64,000 nucleotides of DNA, from assembly GCA_017464425.1 (NCBI GenBank), contig JAFUDX010000030.1:41999-105998 (forward strand), read 5' to 3'. Shown in pieces: positions 43,127 to 51,037 of this stretch. The position numbers and the translations under genes were made by a program. This stretch comes from Treponema sp. (GTDB lineage: Bacteria; Spirochaetota; Spirochaetia; Treponematales; Treponemataceae). The notes below the pieces were generated by a model. That model did not search any database, was not told where the DNA came from, and worked only from the letters and a program-made list of their open reading frames with translations. Numbering within the stretch: the stretch's first letter is position 1; each line of letters begins with the position of its first letter.

Positions 43127-43874
43127 TACACTCAATTCAGAATCAAATTCGTCTCCCAAAGCAGAGCGGTTGCAGGCATTTTTGGCGCATTGCGGGGTGG
43201 CCAGTCGTCGTGCCTCAGAAAAAATCATTCTTGATGGAAGAGTGAAGGTGAATGGAAGTGTCGTCACTGAACTTGGCACAAAAGTCACCGAAAAAGACGA
43301 GGTGTTGCTTGATGGCAAAAAAATTACCCTCGAAGAAGTAAAACGCTATGTCCTTTTAAACAAGCCGTTGGGATATGTGTGCTCTCAGTCGGACGAAAAG
43401 GGCAGGCCTGTTGCCGTTGATTTGCTCCGTGAAAAATATACGGAACGATTGTACAATGTCGGTCGTTTGGATATGTTCAGCTTTGGGGCAATTATTTTTA
43501 CGAATGATGGTGATTTCGCTGCAAAACTGAGCCATCCCAGTGCCGAAATCGAAAAAGAATACATCGTTGATTCTTCGCTTCCTCTGCCACGCCATTTGGC
43601 AGAAGATTTTGAAAGGGGAATCCGTGTCGAAGGTGTTTTTTACAAGGCAAAACGGGTCGAAGAAATCAATTCTCATCGATTGCGCGTTGTCTTAATCGAA
43701 GGCAAGAACCGCGAAATCCGCCGCGTGTTTGAAAGCTTTGGGATAGCAATCAAAAAATTGTGCCGTGTCCGAATCGGAACCGTTCAATTGGGCGATTTGG
43801 AGCCCGGTGACTGTCGAAATTTAACGGAGCAAGAAGTACACAGCCTTTTGGCATTATGTAAGCCGCGAGCATAA
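43116..43874 (+). CDS. rluB: 23S rRNA/RluB-type pseudouridine synthase
   Basis: A pseudouridine synthase of the RsuA/RluB/E group, modifying rRNA. The 252-residue product has an S4 RNA-binding domain (RLQAFLAHCGVASRRASEKIILDGRVKVNG) and the catalytic domain with GRLDMFSFGAIIFTNDGDFAAKLSHPS, which contains the catalytic Asp. The start is TTG at 43116, with GAGAGG 7 nt before; it overlaps scpB by 11 bases. Longer ATG starts at 43017 and 43089 lie well inside scpB and have no RBS. The gene order scpA-scpB-rluB is common. RsuA-type specificity is possible. Confidence 0.9.
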   Translation: MLDNTLNSESNSSPKAERLQAFLAHCGVASRRASEKIILDGRVKVNGSVVTELGTKVTEKDEVLLDGKKITLEEVKRYVLLNKPLGYVCSQSDEKGRPVAVDLLREKYTERLYNVGRLDMFSFGAIIFTNDGDFAAKLSHPSAEIEKEYIVDSSLPLPRHLAEDFERGIRVEGVFYKAKRVEEINSHRLRVVLIEGKNREIRRVFESFGIAIKKLCRVRIGTVQLGDLEPGDCRNLTEQEVHSLLALCKPRA

Positions 43875-43909
43875 AAACTAACAGTTTCTGTAAGTTTTTT
43901 TGAGTTCCG

Positions 43910-44299
43910 TTGCCGAAAATCGAAGAAATCGTCAAAAAACCGCCCGAAGAGTTGTCAGAAATCGAATTCTGGGTTATTCTGATAATGGCAGGTGAGAAGA
44001 AGAGGGCGCGAGACCTGCTTGCAAAACTCGTCCGAAAGGAGGAAATGCGTATGGCACAGGCACTCTTGAACACGATGAGCCGGAACAGCAGGGAATGGGA
44101 AATCCAGTACGGCTACGAGCGGTTCGTCCACGACTGCATCTCGCGCGAGAAATACGCGTTCTCTCGGGGTGAGGAACAGGGCGGGCGTAACGCGCGGTTC
44201 GAAACGGCACGGCGAATGCTGGCTTCTCGCTTGGGAACTATCGAACAGATTGCTGATATTACGCAGTTGCCAATAAGCGAAATCAGTCAATTGAAGTAA
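43910..44299 (+). pseudogene. Truncated Rpn-type (PD-(D/E)XK) nuclease, C-terminal remnant
   Basis: An open frame of 129 codons from a TTG that has no RBS. The C-terminal part (SRGEEQGGRNARFETARRMLASRLGTIEQIADITQLPISEISQLK) is the tail typical of Rpn/recombination-promoting nuclease family proteins (a repeat of charged linker then helix-turn-helix-like IEQIADITQLP). The PD-(D/E)XK catalytic N-terminal domain is missing: an in-frame TGA stands at 43901 and the preceding DNA belongs to the rluB gene end. So only the tail is left. It neighbours the hairpin cluster and large lipoprotein and marks a small accessory island. Confidence 0.65.
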
Positions 44300-44320
44300 T
44301 AATTTTTAGTGGATAAAAAC

Positions 44321-44422
44321 AGCCGGAATCAGCAGTGCGGGAAAACAGGAATCTGCACTGCTGACATACCGCATGCAGGAAGGAGGAACTTCCTGTGTGC
44401 GGCTCCGGCTGCCACTTTTTTA
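44321..44422 (+). ncRNA. Candidate structured RNA element 1 (three-way junction plus U-tract)
   Basis: Outer stem CAGCCGGA (44321-44328) with TCCGGCTG (44405-44412), 8 bp perfect. Inside, stem A CAGCAGTGC/GCACTGCTG (44331-44339/44356-44364, 9 bp) and stem B with CCGCA/TGCGG enclosing CAGGAAG/CTTCCTG (44377-44383/44390-44396). TTTTTT follows at 44417-44422. A U5 run also follows on the minus strand, so it could also act as a two-way terminator. Strand is a guess from the U-tract. Confidence 0.5.
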
Positions 44423-44449
44423 ATCTCTTCGCATTGCCAAATAAAAAAA

Positions 44450-44559
44450 GCCGGAACTTCCATGCAAGCAAAAAAGCAGGAACTTGCATGGAATATAACT
44501 CGTCCGCTTCATGAGGAACTTCCACGAATGAGCCACCGGCTAACCGCTTTCGCGGTTAA
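44450..44559 (+). ncRNA. Candidate structured RNA element 2, same architecture as element 1
   Basis: Outer stem AGCCGG/CCGGCT (44450-44455/44537-44542), stem A CCATGCAAG/CTTGCATGG (44461-44469/44484-44492, 9 bp perfect) and a weaker stem B with CTCGT/ACG-GAG arms. Length of 93 nt matches element 1 (92 nt). Stem A sequence differs from element 1 while pairing is kept. It is followed by a hairpin TAACCGC/GCGGTTA (44542-44548/44553-44559) with a TTTC loop. Confidence 0.45.
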
Positions 44560-44591
44560 TTACAAAATTATGTGGTTGTTTTTTTACAAGC

Positions 44592-44690
44592 GGATTTGTT
44601 CGTGCCTAACGGCACTCACTTTCTTTCTGTGAACCGCGTTAGCGGTGAACAAATCCGTGTGTTTTTTGCCGTAGGTGAATCGCTACGGCG
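44592..44690 (+). ncRNA. Further hairpin element with 11-bp outer stem and U-tract
   Basis: Outer stem CGGATTTGTTC (44592-44602) and GAACAAATCCG (44648-44658), with small hairpins GTGC/GCAC and ACCGC/GCGGT inside, then TTTTTT (44663-44668) and another hairpin GCCGTAG/CTACGGC (44669-44675/44684-44690). It lies just past the end of the large lipoprotein (minus strand) and may include its terminator. Confidence 0.45.
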
Positions 44691-44704
44691 CGATGTGTTA
44701 AGAA

Positions 44705-47700
44705 TTACTCGTACTGAACATCAATCAAACCGATATAGCACGCACCACCAGCAGCAGTTGTTTCATCCTTATTGCATGTAATCACAACATCTCCAGCATC
44801 ACCAACATAAGTGAAAGCAACTACTTCATATTTACCAGCTTCGATATCAGGATTTGTGTAAAGCACACTCGTAGCAGTTGCCTCAGAAGTATCACTTGCA
44901 AGTTTTATTTTTGCTGTTCCGCTCACTGTTGCAAGAAGTCCTCTGTCTTCGCCTTTATCTACATTAGAACCAGCCTTATTGTTTCCCCAGGGGATATAAA
45001 TAGTACAATTGCCCTTTACAGGAATAGTCATAGATGCAACAGAAGATTTAGGAAATTGAATCATTGCAGAACAAGTATATGTACCTATTTTTTCTGTTGA
45101 AGTCTTTACTTTGAAATCTCCTGTATTTCCTGTCTTAACTTTTATTCCTGATGAAGTAAATTCTGTAACATTTGATGCGCCACTTGATTTTGTAGACAAT
45201 TGAGTCCAACTAGAACCTGTCACTGAAGTTTCATCACCGTCATCAATTTTGTATTTTGTAAACAACTCCGTGTAATTCCATGTTGCTACAATATTGACAG
45301 AATCAAGGTCGTTGTTTTCATCATCTTTTGCTGCTGAAGCATCTACATCATTTGTTGTACCATGAACAACAACAGAAATTGCATATGTACCCGCTGTATC
45401 AGTTGTAAATTCATATGTTTTGCTTGTCGCGCCCTCGATAGCAACACCGTCTTTCTTCCATGTGTAAGTTACATCAGAAGCATCTGTGCTCAATGTTGCT
45501 GTAAGCGTTGCCTTTGTTGTGCCATCAGGCTTAATCCGAGTTGTATCAGAAGTAACGGAAACGGTCATATCCGCTGTAAGTGCAATTACTGCATTAACAG
45601 AAACACTCAGTTCAGCAGTAACACCATCGCGAGCACTTGCAACTACCGTTACGGTGTTGTTTCCAGCATAGTCCTCGGCAACAGTTACTTTTCCGTCTGT
45701 TACAGAAATACCATTTGTCTCTGTTTCCTTGATTGCATAAGTTACTTTATCTGTTGAATAAGATGGAGTAAGGCTTGTAGACAATTCATAGCCCGCAACA
45801 GCCTGTGCCTTTGAAAGAGTAAGGCTTGTGATTGCAGTTTTTTCCTCGTCAACAAAACTTACCGCAGTCGCCGGGAATTCATCCTCCGGGATAGTACCAG
45901 CAGCAACAACGACAATCTTAGAAATTTCAGTGTAAACAGTTCCGTCTGTAGAGATTGTACCGAATCCTACAAACACTTCGTCTGCACCTGTATATGTGTA
46001 AGAAATTTCTTTAGCTTCGATTGCCGCAGAATAGACTGGCTCACCAGCAAACAAAGCGTCAGCCGTTTTTGAAACATAGAAGGCGAGAGAGCGAGCAGGT
46101 TTGTTTGTTTTAGGCGTGACAGAAACTTTGAATGGGCCTGGCATTGCTTCGACTGTCTGCACTGCAGGAACAATTTTTCCAACATTTGCAGCCTTTTCAT
46201 CGTCTGTTGCAGAATCTCCAGCCCACTTTGAATATCCAAGACCACGGTCACTAGCTACATATTCGAAAGCAGTACCACTGACGACGCTCAATCCTTTTCC
46301 AAGGTAGCCGACATAACTGTCTGCCGCAGTTGTAATAATAGCTGCGACATTAGCAGACGCATCTCTTTCAGGAATTGTATTCCAGACTTTTGCTTTTGCA
46401 TGAGAAGTCATATCCCACACAGTTTCAGCGCTTACAGAAAGAGTATATGTTCCAACTTCAATTTCGATTGCCTCTGACGCTCGGCTTGTACCTTCAACGC
46501 CTGCAGTTCGGAACTTATACTTTCCTGCTGTTGTAACTTCATAAGAATCCTCGGCACTAACCCATTCATCAGATGAATTGAGATATTCAATACCCTCTTT
46601 GCTTGTAAGAGTGATTGAGCCTTTGCCATTTACGATGTCAACAACAGTGAAGTTGCTTGCTTCCGGAGCAGCAGCCTGTGGTAAAGTTGTATCAACATAT
46701 TCTGCAACAGTAACACTTACGGCTTTTGAAGCGCCTGCGACCTCAGTTGCGGCATAGCGGATTTTAACAGTTCCGTATGTTGTAAGCGCGATTGTTTCGC
46801 TTTCAACTTTTGTCCAAGTCGTTCCATTATCAACTGAATACTCAAGACCGGTAACAGTTTCTTTTGTAGCATCAACGGTGATTGAATATCCTGCTGCGCT
46901 TGAATTTGCCGTGAAAGAACTTGCAGACGGTGGGTCAAGAACAACGGCGGTTTCATAAAGAGCGATTGCCTTAAAGTTACATGTTTTAGAAGCCTCAAAC
47001 GGTCCGATATATACTTTTGTTTCCGCCGTGAAAGAATACTCATATTCATAGTTTGCATAGTTGCTATCTGCAACAGCAGGAAACTCTTTAAGAACAGTTG
47101 TTCCGTCATCAGCAACAATCTTCAAACCATTAACATTTTTTGCGCCGAGAACGATTTTTTCAGTTCCGGCAGGTACGGTAAGAAGTAATGCACCGTCTTT
47201 TCCGTTTGAAAGCTGACAATAACCCGTTACACCGTCTGTTATTGTGCCAGAAATTCCAGCACCATCAGAACGGATTTTGACATTCTTGCCCATAACAACA
47301 ATGCCACAAGTTTTTTCTTCACCTACTGCAGTTGATGTAGTTGTAGCACCTAACGCCTCAGCATAGTCACTGAATTTCCAAAGGTTTGAAAGTTCAAGAG
47401 TTTCCTCTTCTTCTGGATCTGGAGCCGCCTCGCCGATTTTCTTGGTAACCGTTGCGGTGACTTTTCCGTCTTTTGCGACCGTCACTGAAATGGTAGCGTA
47501 GTCTTGTGAATCTTCAGCTTCTTTCGCGGTGACTGAAGTTGAACCTGCTTTTACCGATGTGATGACGATTGCAGATTTTGAGTCGTCTTTGTACGCTACG
47601 GTTGCAATTGCAGTGTCTGCGCTTGTTGCGACCGCTGTTACGGCTCCAAGTGTAGCCGCATCATTTGCGATTTCTGTGGTTTGAACAGTGAAATCATCTC

Positions 47701-47797
47701 CACCGTCACCAGAATCGTGCGAACAAGAAGTGAATACGCTTCCTGCAAGCAATGCGAGCGACAGAGCAGCCGCAAGCATCTTTGAAAATTTTTTCAT
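44705..47797 (-). CDS. Very large surface lipoprotein with Ig-like repeats
   Basis: A 1030-residue lipoprotein: signal peptide with lipobox VFTSC (Cys25), a Gly/Asp-rich linker, then modules. Residues about 35-115 resemble a bacterial Ig-like (Big_2) domain. Two tandem modules of about 85 residues follow near 290-460 (LEYSVDNGTTWTKVESETIALTTYGTVKIRYAATEVAG and IEYLNSSDEWVSAEDSYEVTTAGKYKFRTAGVEG), then a third Ig-like segment with TYTWKKDGVAIEGATSKTYEF. Three longer modules start WKFSDYAEAL, WDMTSHAKAK and WNYTELFTKY and may be a separate family. Start ATG at 47797 with AGGGGGA before it. It carries a G10 tract in its promoter region. Likely a surface adhesin or glycan-binding protein; the function is inference. 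Confidence 0.7.
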   Translation of the reverse strand: MKKFSKMLAAALSLALLAGSVFTSCSHDSGDGGDDFTVQTTEIANDAATLGAVTAVATSADTAIATVAYKDDSKSAIVITSVKAGSTSVTAKEAEDSQDYATISVTVAKDGKVTATVTKKIGEAAPDPEEEETLELSNLWKFSDYAEALGATTTSTAVGEEKTCGIVVMGKNVKIRSDGAGISGTITDGVTGYCQLSNGKDGALLLTVPAGTEKIVLGAKNVNGLKIVADDGTTVLKEFPAVADSNYANYEYEYSFTAETKVYIGPFEASKTCNFKAIALYETAVVLDPPSASSFTANSSAAGYSITVDATKETVTGLEYSVDNGTTWTKVESETIALTTYGTVKIRYAATEVAGASKAVSVTVAEYVDTTLPQAAAPEASNFTVVDIVNGKGSITLTSKEGIEYLNSSDEWVSAEDSYEVTTAGKYKFRTAGVEGTSRASEAIEIEVGTYTLSVSAETVWDMTSHAKAKVWNTIPERDASANVAAIITTAADSYVGYLGKGLSVVSGTAFEYVASDRGLGYSKWAGDSATDDEKAANVGKIVPAVQTVEAMPGPFKVSVTPKTNKPARSLAFYVSKTADALFAGEPVYSAAIEAKEISYTYTGADEVFVGFGTISTDGTVYTEISKIVVVAAGTIPEDEFPATAVSFVDEEKTAITSLTLSKAQAVAGYELSTSLTPSYSTDKVTYAIKETETNGISVTDGKVTVAEDYAGNNTVTVVASARDGVTAELSVSVNAVIALTADMTVSVTSDTTRIKPDGTTKATLTATLSTDASDVTYTWKKDGVAIEGATSKTYEFTTDTAGTYAISVVVHGTTNDVDASAAKDDENNDLDSVNIVATWNYTELFTKYKIDDGDETSVTGSSWTQLSTKSSGASNVTEFTSSGIKVKTGNTGDFKVKTSTEKIGTYTCSAMIQFPKSSVASMTIPVKGNCTIYIPWGNNKAGSNVDKGEDRGLLATVSGTAKIKLASDTSEATATSVLYTNPDIEAGKYEVVAFTYVGDAGDVVITCNKDETTAAGGACYIGLIDVQYE

Positions 47798-47866
47798 AAG
47801 ATTCCCCCTTTTTTGAATCTTGATTTTTGAATTTGCCGAAGTCAGACGCATCCGAATTTTGGCAAT

Positions 47867-47872
47867 ACTATA
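47867..47872 (-). promoter_or_regulatory. Possible -10 box of the large lipoprotein gene
   Basis: TATAGT on the minus strand (47872-47867). With a 17-bp spacer the -35 position falls on the G10/C10 tract at 47891-47900. Leader to the ATG at 47797 about 60 nt. Confidence 0.35.
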
Positions 47873-47890
47873 CAATACTGATTCTAATAC

Positions 47891-47900
47891 GGGGGGGGGG
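47891..47900. repeat. Homopolymer tract of ten G (ten C on the minus strand)
   Basis: GGGGGGGGGG at 47891-47900, about 94 bases upstream of the start codon of the large lipoprotein (minus strand) and 47 bases before the stop of the RsmI-like gene. It is the only homopolymer G/C run of this length seen in the window. Slipped-strand length changes at such tracts alter promoter spacing in treponemes (known for tpr genes of T. pallidum). Confidence 0.85.
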
Positions 47901-47946
47901 TATTTTCAGACTTGTTTTTGCATTATTCTGATTTTATGGGGGAGTG

Positions 47947-48657
47947 TTACTTTCGGTAAAGCAAAAAGATTGTCGGAATTTTTTCGATTTCGATTTTTTC
48001 TTTCTTCCATTCCTGAATCGTCTTTGTTTTTATGAATTCCTCGCGTGTGGTGATTCCCGAAGCGATGCAAAGTTTTGTGTCTGGGCGGCAGGTTTTGAGA
48101 ATCGCCTCGAACATCTTTTGATTTCGGTAAGGCGTTTCGATAAAAAGCTGGGTTTGGTTTTCTTTGTAGACTTTATTTTCGAGCTGCTTGATTTTGCCTT
48201 CCCGCTCGCCGTTTTTGACAGGCAGGTAGCCGTTGAACGCGAAATTCTGTCCGTTAAAGCCGCTCGCCATAATCGCCATAATCATTGAGTTCGGCCCTAC
48301 GAGCGGAATCACGCGCAGGTTCTTTTTTTGCGCAAGCTCCACCGCACGGCTTCCAGGGTCTCCGATGCAGGGGCAGCCCGCGTCAGAAATCACGCCCATC
48401 GATTCACCCTTTTCGAGCGGAAGAAGGATTTTTGAGAGGTCGGCTTTTTCGTCAGTGTGCTCGCTCAGTTCGGTGAAAGTGCAACTGTCAATCGGAAAAT
48501 TTTTATCAAGCGAAATCAAAAATCGCACGGCACTTTTGCGGCTTTCCACGATAAAATGACGGATATTCTGTACGATTTCAAAATTGTACGAAGGCAAAAC
48601 CTGTTCGTTCGCCGCTTCCCCCATCGGGCAGGGAATCAAATAGAGCGCAGTTTCCAT
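47947..48657 (-). CDS. RsmI-like SAM-dependent methyltransferase
   Basis: A 236-residue tetrapyrrole-methylase-fold methyltransferase, close to RsmI (16S rRNA C1402 2'-O-methylation). It has the family's METALYLIPCPMG start, GVISDAGCPCIGDPGSRAVELA, VGPNSMIMAIMASGFNGQNFAFNGYLP and ETPYRNQKMFEAIL. RsmI is usually about 280 residues; this shorter relative is common in spirochaetes and Bacteroidetes and may have another RNA target. The end lies 47 bases from the G10 tract. Confidence 0.88.
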   Translation of the reverse strand: METALYLIPCPMGEAANEQVLPSYNFEIVQNIRHFIVESRKSAVRFLISLDKNFPIDSCTFTELSEHTDEKADLSKILLPLEKGESMGVISDAGCPCIGDPGSRAVELAQKKNLRVIPLVGPNSMIMAIMASGFNGQNFAFNGYLPVKNGEREGKIKQLENKVYKENQTQLFIETPYRNQKMFEAILKTCRPDTKLCIASGITTREEFIKTKTIQEWKKEKIEIEKIPTIFLLYRK

Positions 48658-48676
48658 GCAGACAGTATAGCAGATT

Positions 48677-48762
48677 AATGAGAAATGAGAAATGAGGAGT
48701 TAGGAGTTTTTGATTTCTTGTAATCTGTGAAAATCTGTGTTAATCTGTGGTTATCTTTGGAG
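48677..48762. repeat. GAGAAATGA words and ATCTGTG words
   Basis: AATGAGAAATGAGAAATGAG at about 48678-48697 and AGGAGTTAGGAGTTTT, then AATCTGTGAAAATCTGTG and TTAATCTGTGGTTAT before the next start. Families A and C abut. Confidence 0.6.
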
Positions 48763-48774
48763 TAAATAGTAAAT

Positions 48775-49608
48775 ATGAAGATTTTGATTCGACCGCATGA
48801 TATTGGAAAGGGGAGCGCGGATTGGCTTGGCACGAACGCGCATGACTGGGGATTTGACGGCGTTCAGCTGGCGATTGCGAAGGCTGTTGAGGGGCAGAAC
48901 GGGAATCCGGGAACGCTCACGCCGAGCGTTGTCTCTGAAATTCGGCACGGCTTTAACGACCACGGCGTTGAGATTCCGCTTTTGGGCGCATATTTTAATC
49001 CCGTTCACTCGAACAAGGAAAAAGTGAAGGCTGGGGCAGAAAAATACGCTGACCATCTCCGTCATGCCGCTGAGTTTGGCGCGAAATTTGTCGCTTCGGA
49101 AACGGGGAGCTACAACGATGACAAATGGACATACAATCCCAAGAATCAGACCGAAGAAGCATTTCAGGAAGTCAAAAAAATTTTCGTTCCCATGCCAGCC
49201 ATTGCGAAAGAAAGCGGCGTGTGCATGGCTCTTGAAGGCGCGTGGGGGCACTGCATGTACAAGCCAGAAATGTTAAAACGCCTTGCCGACGAAATCGACC
49301 CAGGTCAGGAGCATTTCCGCTTTATCGTTGATATTTATAATTACCTCTACATCGGAAACCACGAGGAGCGCGCGAAGATTTTTGAGACTTGCTTGAAGCT
49401 TTTCAAAGGAAAAATCTGCGGCTTCCATTTGAAGGACTATGTGGTGAACGGCGATGAGCTTGAAATCGCCCCGCTCGGCAAGGGAATCATGGGCTGGCGA
49501 GACTTTTTGCCGCTCATCAAAGCAGAATGCCCAGACGCGTACCTCATTTTTGAGGGCGTGAAAGATGTGCCTGCTTCGCTTGAGTTTGTTCGAAGTATTG
49601 TGGGATAG
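48775..49608 (+). CDS. Sugar phosphate isomerase/epimerase-like TIM-barrel protein
   Basis: A 277-residue protein of the xylose isomerase-like/AP endonuclease 2 superfamily, a TIM barrel with metal-binding acidic residues and histidines: ALEGAWGHCMYKPEMLKRLADEI, FIVDIYNYLYIGNHEE, GFHLKDYV. The conserved Glu (ALEGAW), Asp (VDIYN), His (FHLKD) and Glu (IFEGV) positions are seen. It likely acts on a sugar or sugar phosphate in the cytoplasm. It is isolated and flanked by repeats. Confidence 0.85.
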   Translation: MKILIRPHDIGKGSADWLGTNAHDWGFDGVQLAIAKAVEGQNGNPGTLTPSVVSEIRHGFNDHGVEIPLLGAYFNPVHSNKEKVKAGAEKYADHLRHAAEFGAKFVASETGSYNDDKWTYNPKNQTEEAFQEVKKIFVPMPAIAKESGVCMALEGAWGHCMYKPEMLKRLADEIDPGQEHFRFIVDIYNYLYIGNHEERAKIFETCLKLFKGKICGFHLKDYVVNGDELEIAPLGKGIMGWRDFLPLIKAECPDAYLIFEGVKDVPASLEFVRSIVG

Positions 49609-49754
49609 AATTCCTCACAGAGCTTAGGAGCGCACGGAGAGATTTTCTGATGAGATATACTTAATCTCAGTCTTGATGAATGGAAACTAGATTTAGGTAT
49701 AAAACTTGATATTGCGAACAACTCTCTGTGAACTCTGTGTCCTCTGTGAGGAAT
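49609..49754. repeat. CTCTGTG word repeat pair forming a long hairpin
   Basis: AATTCCTCACAGAG (49609-49622) faces CTCTGTGAGGAAT (49742-49754) across about 120 bases, a 13-bp perfect inverted repeat. It separates two convergent genes and reaches the stop of the DUF763 gene. Confidence 0.75.
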
Positions 49755-50978
49755 CTAAACTTCCCCAGTACAAGTTCTTCCGCCCCATGCGTGGGAATTT
49801 TCTCGCTCGTGGGCGAGGGTGGCTTCAAAGTCGGCTTGTGGGTCGCAGTTCGCTTCGATTTGGCGGGCGGTGGCGTTGAGCCGCTTTATGCACTCGCTTT
49901 TTTCAGTGTAGCCGAGCTTGGATTTTTCGATTGCGTCGCCTAAGACGCGGATTGACTCATCGTAGATTTTGAGTGGCACGGGGAAGGGGTGTCCGTCCTT
50001 TCCGCCGTGCGCAAAGCTGAACCGCGCGGGGTCTGTGAATCGGCTTGGAGTGCCGTAAATCACTTCGCTTACAAGCGTGAGGCTTTGCAATGTGCGCGGT
50101 CCTAGTCCCGGCGTGAGAAGCAAACTTTCAAAATCTTTATTGTCGCTTTCGTAGGCAGTCGCGAGAACCGAGCCGAGTCGCTTTAAATCCACATCTTCCG
50201 CGCGGACATCGTGGTGGTCGGGCATTCTTAAGTTTCGGTCGTTACGGAGTTCAAAAGTTGTCACATAATCTTCGTTTGAAACCTTCGCGATTTCTTTTAT
50301 CATCTTGTCTGGATTTTCATGCGTGAGCGTGAGGATTGTGCCTCGCGTTTCTTTTGCCCCTGAGTCCGTGAGGTTCAAGATTTTTCCCTGATTTTCGCCC
50401 GTAACGCCTGAGTGCGGCTCTTCCACAAAGGAGCGCAAGTTTTCCGAGCTCCAGTGATAGCGGCGGGCAGTGCGCGTGAGCGTGTTCATTCCCTGCTGAA
50501 CGATAGTCCAGTCGCCCTCGTCGCTCAGAATAAAATTGTGCATGTAGAGCTGAAATCCGTCCTGCACGGCGCATCCGTCAACTTTCGCGGTGAGCCGGCT
50601 CGCGTTCACGAGTTTGTTTCCGTCCAAGCCCGTTGCGTCCGCAAGAAACAAAAGCTCATCGGGCGTTTTGCGCGAGTATTTTCCCCTGCCGCCGCACACG
50701 CACAAGCCGAATTCCCTCGCCCGCTCGTTGATTCCGCGCTTTAAGGCATACATGACGCTCGTGGTGATGCCGCTTGAATGCCAGTCCATGCCGAGAACCG
50801 CGCCGAGCGACTGAAACCAAAGCGGGTCAGAAAGCCGCGTGAGAACTTCTTTTTTTCCGTAATTGATGAGCAGGGCTTCGATGATTTGGGTTCCGAGCAG
50901 CTTCATTCTGTCGGAGAGCCATTTGGGAACCGTGCCGTGATGAAGCGGCAAATCCGCGTAGCCAGAGCGTTTGAGCAT
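49755..50978 (-). CDS. DUF763 domain-containing protein
   Basis: A 407-residue protein of the DUF763 family, recognised by MLKRSGYADLPLHHGTVPKWLSDRM at the N-terminus, DPLWFQSLGAVLGMDWHSSGITTSVM, GRGKYSRKTPDELL, TPGLGPRTLQSLTLVSEVIYG and DPARFSFAHGGKDGHPFPVPLKIYDESI. The central GLGPRTL looks like a helix-hairpin-helix DNA-binding turn. The family is better known from archaea and thermophilic bacteria, and function is unknown. The ATG at 50978 has a G-rich upstream. Confidence 0.85.
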   Translation of the reverse strand: MLKRSGYADLPLHHGTVPKWLSDRMKLLGTQIIEALLINYGKKEVLTRLSDPLWFQSLGAVLGMDWHSSGITTSVMYALKRGINERAREFGLCVCGGRGKYSRKTPDELLFLADATGLDGNKLVNASRLTAKVDGCAVQDGFQLYMHNFILSDEGDWTIVQQGMNTLTRTARRYHWSSENLRSFVEEPHSGVTGENQGKILNLTDSGAKETRGTILTLTHENPDKMIKEIAKVSNEDYVTTFELRNDRNLRMPDHHDVRAEDVDLKRLGSVLATAYESDNKDFESLLLTPGLGPRTLQSLTLVSEVIYGTPSRFTDPARFSFAHGGKDGHPFPVPLKIYDESIRVLGDAIEKSKLGYTEKSECIKRLNATARQIEANCDPQADFEATLAHERENSHAWGGRTCTGEV

Positions 50979-50984
50979 GGGGAA

Positions 50985-51037
50985 AGTATAAACGGAAAAC
51001 TGAAAAGTGAAAATGGGAAAAACTGAAATTTGAATTT
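50985..51037. repeat. ACTGAAAA-type word repeat
   Basis: AACGGAAAACTGAAAAGTG and AAAATGGGAAAAACTGAAAT, matching the words at 27711 and 41130. It lies between two minus-strand genes. Confidence 0.55.

Noticed and set aside
44283..44525. 80-codon minus-strand frame in the hairpin cluster
   Set aside because: Same reason as the plus-strand frame: it reflects inverted repeats.
44309..44632. 107-codon open frame on the plus strand through the hairpin cluster
   Set aside because: It runs across the paired arms of the hairpins, has no ribosome binding site and codes for a sequence that simply reflects the inverted repeats.
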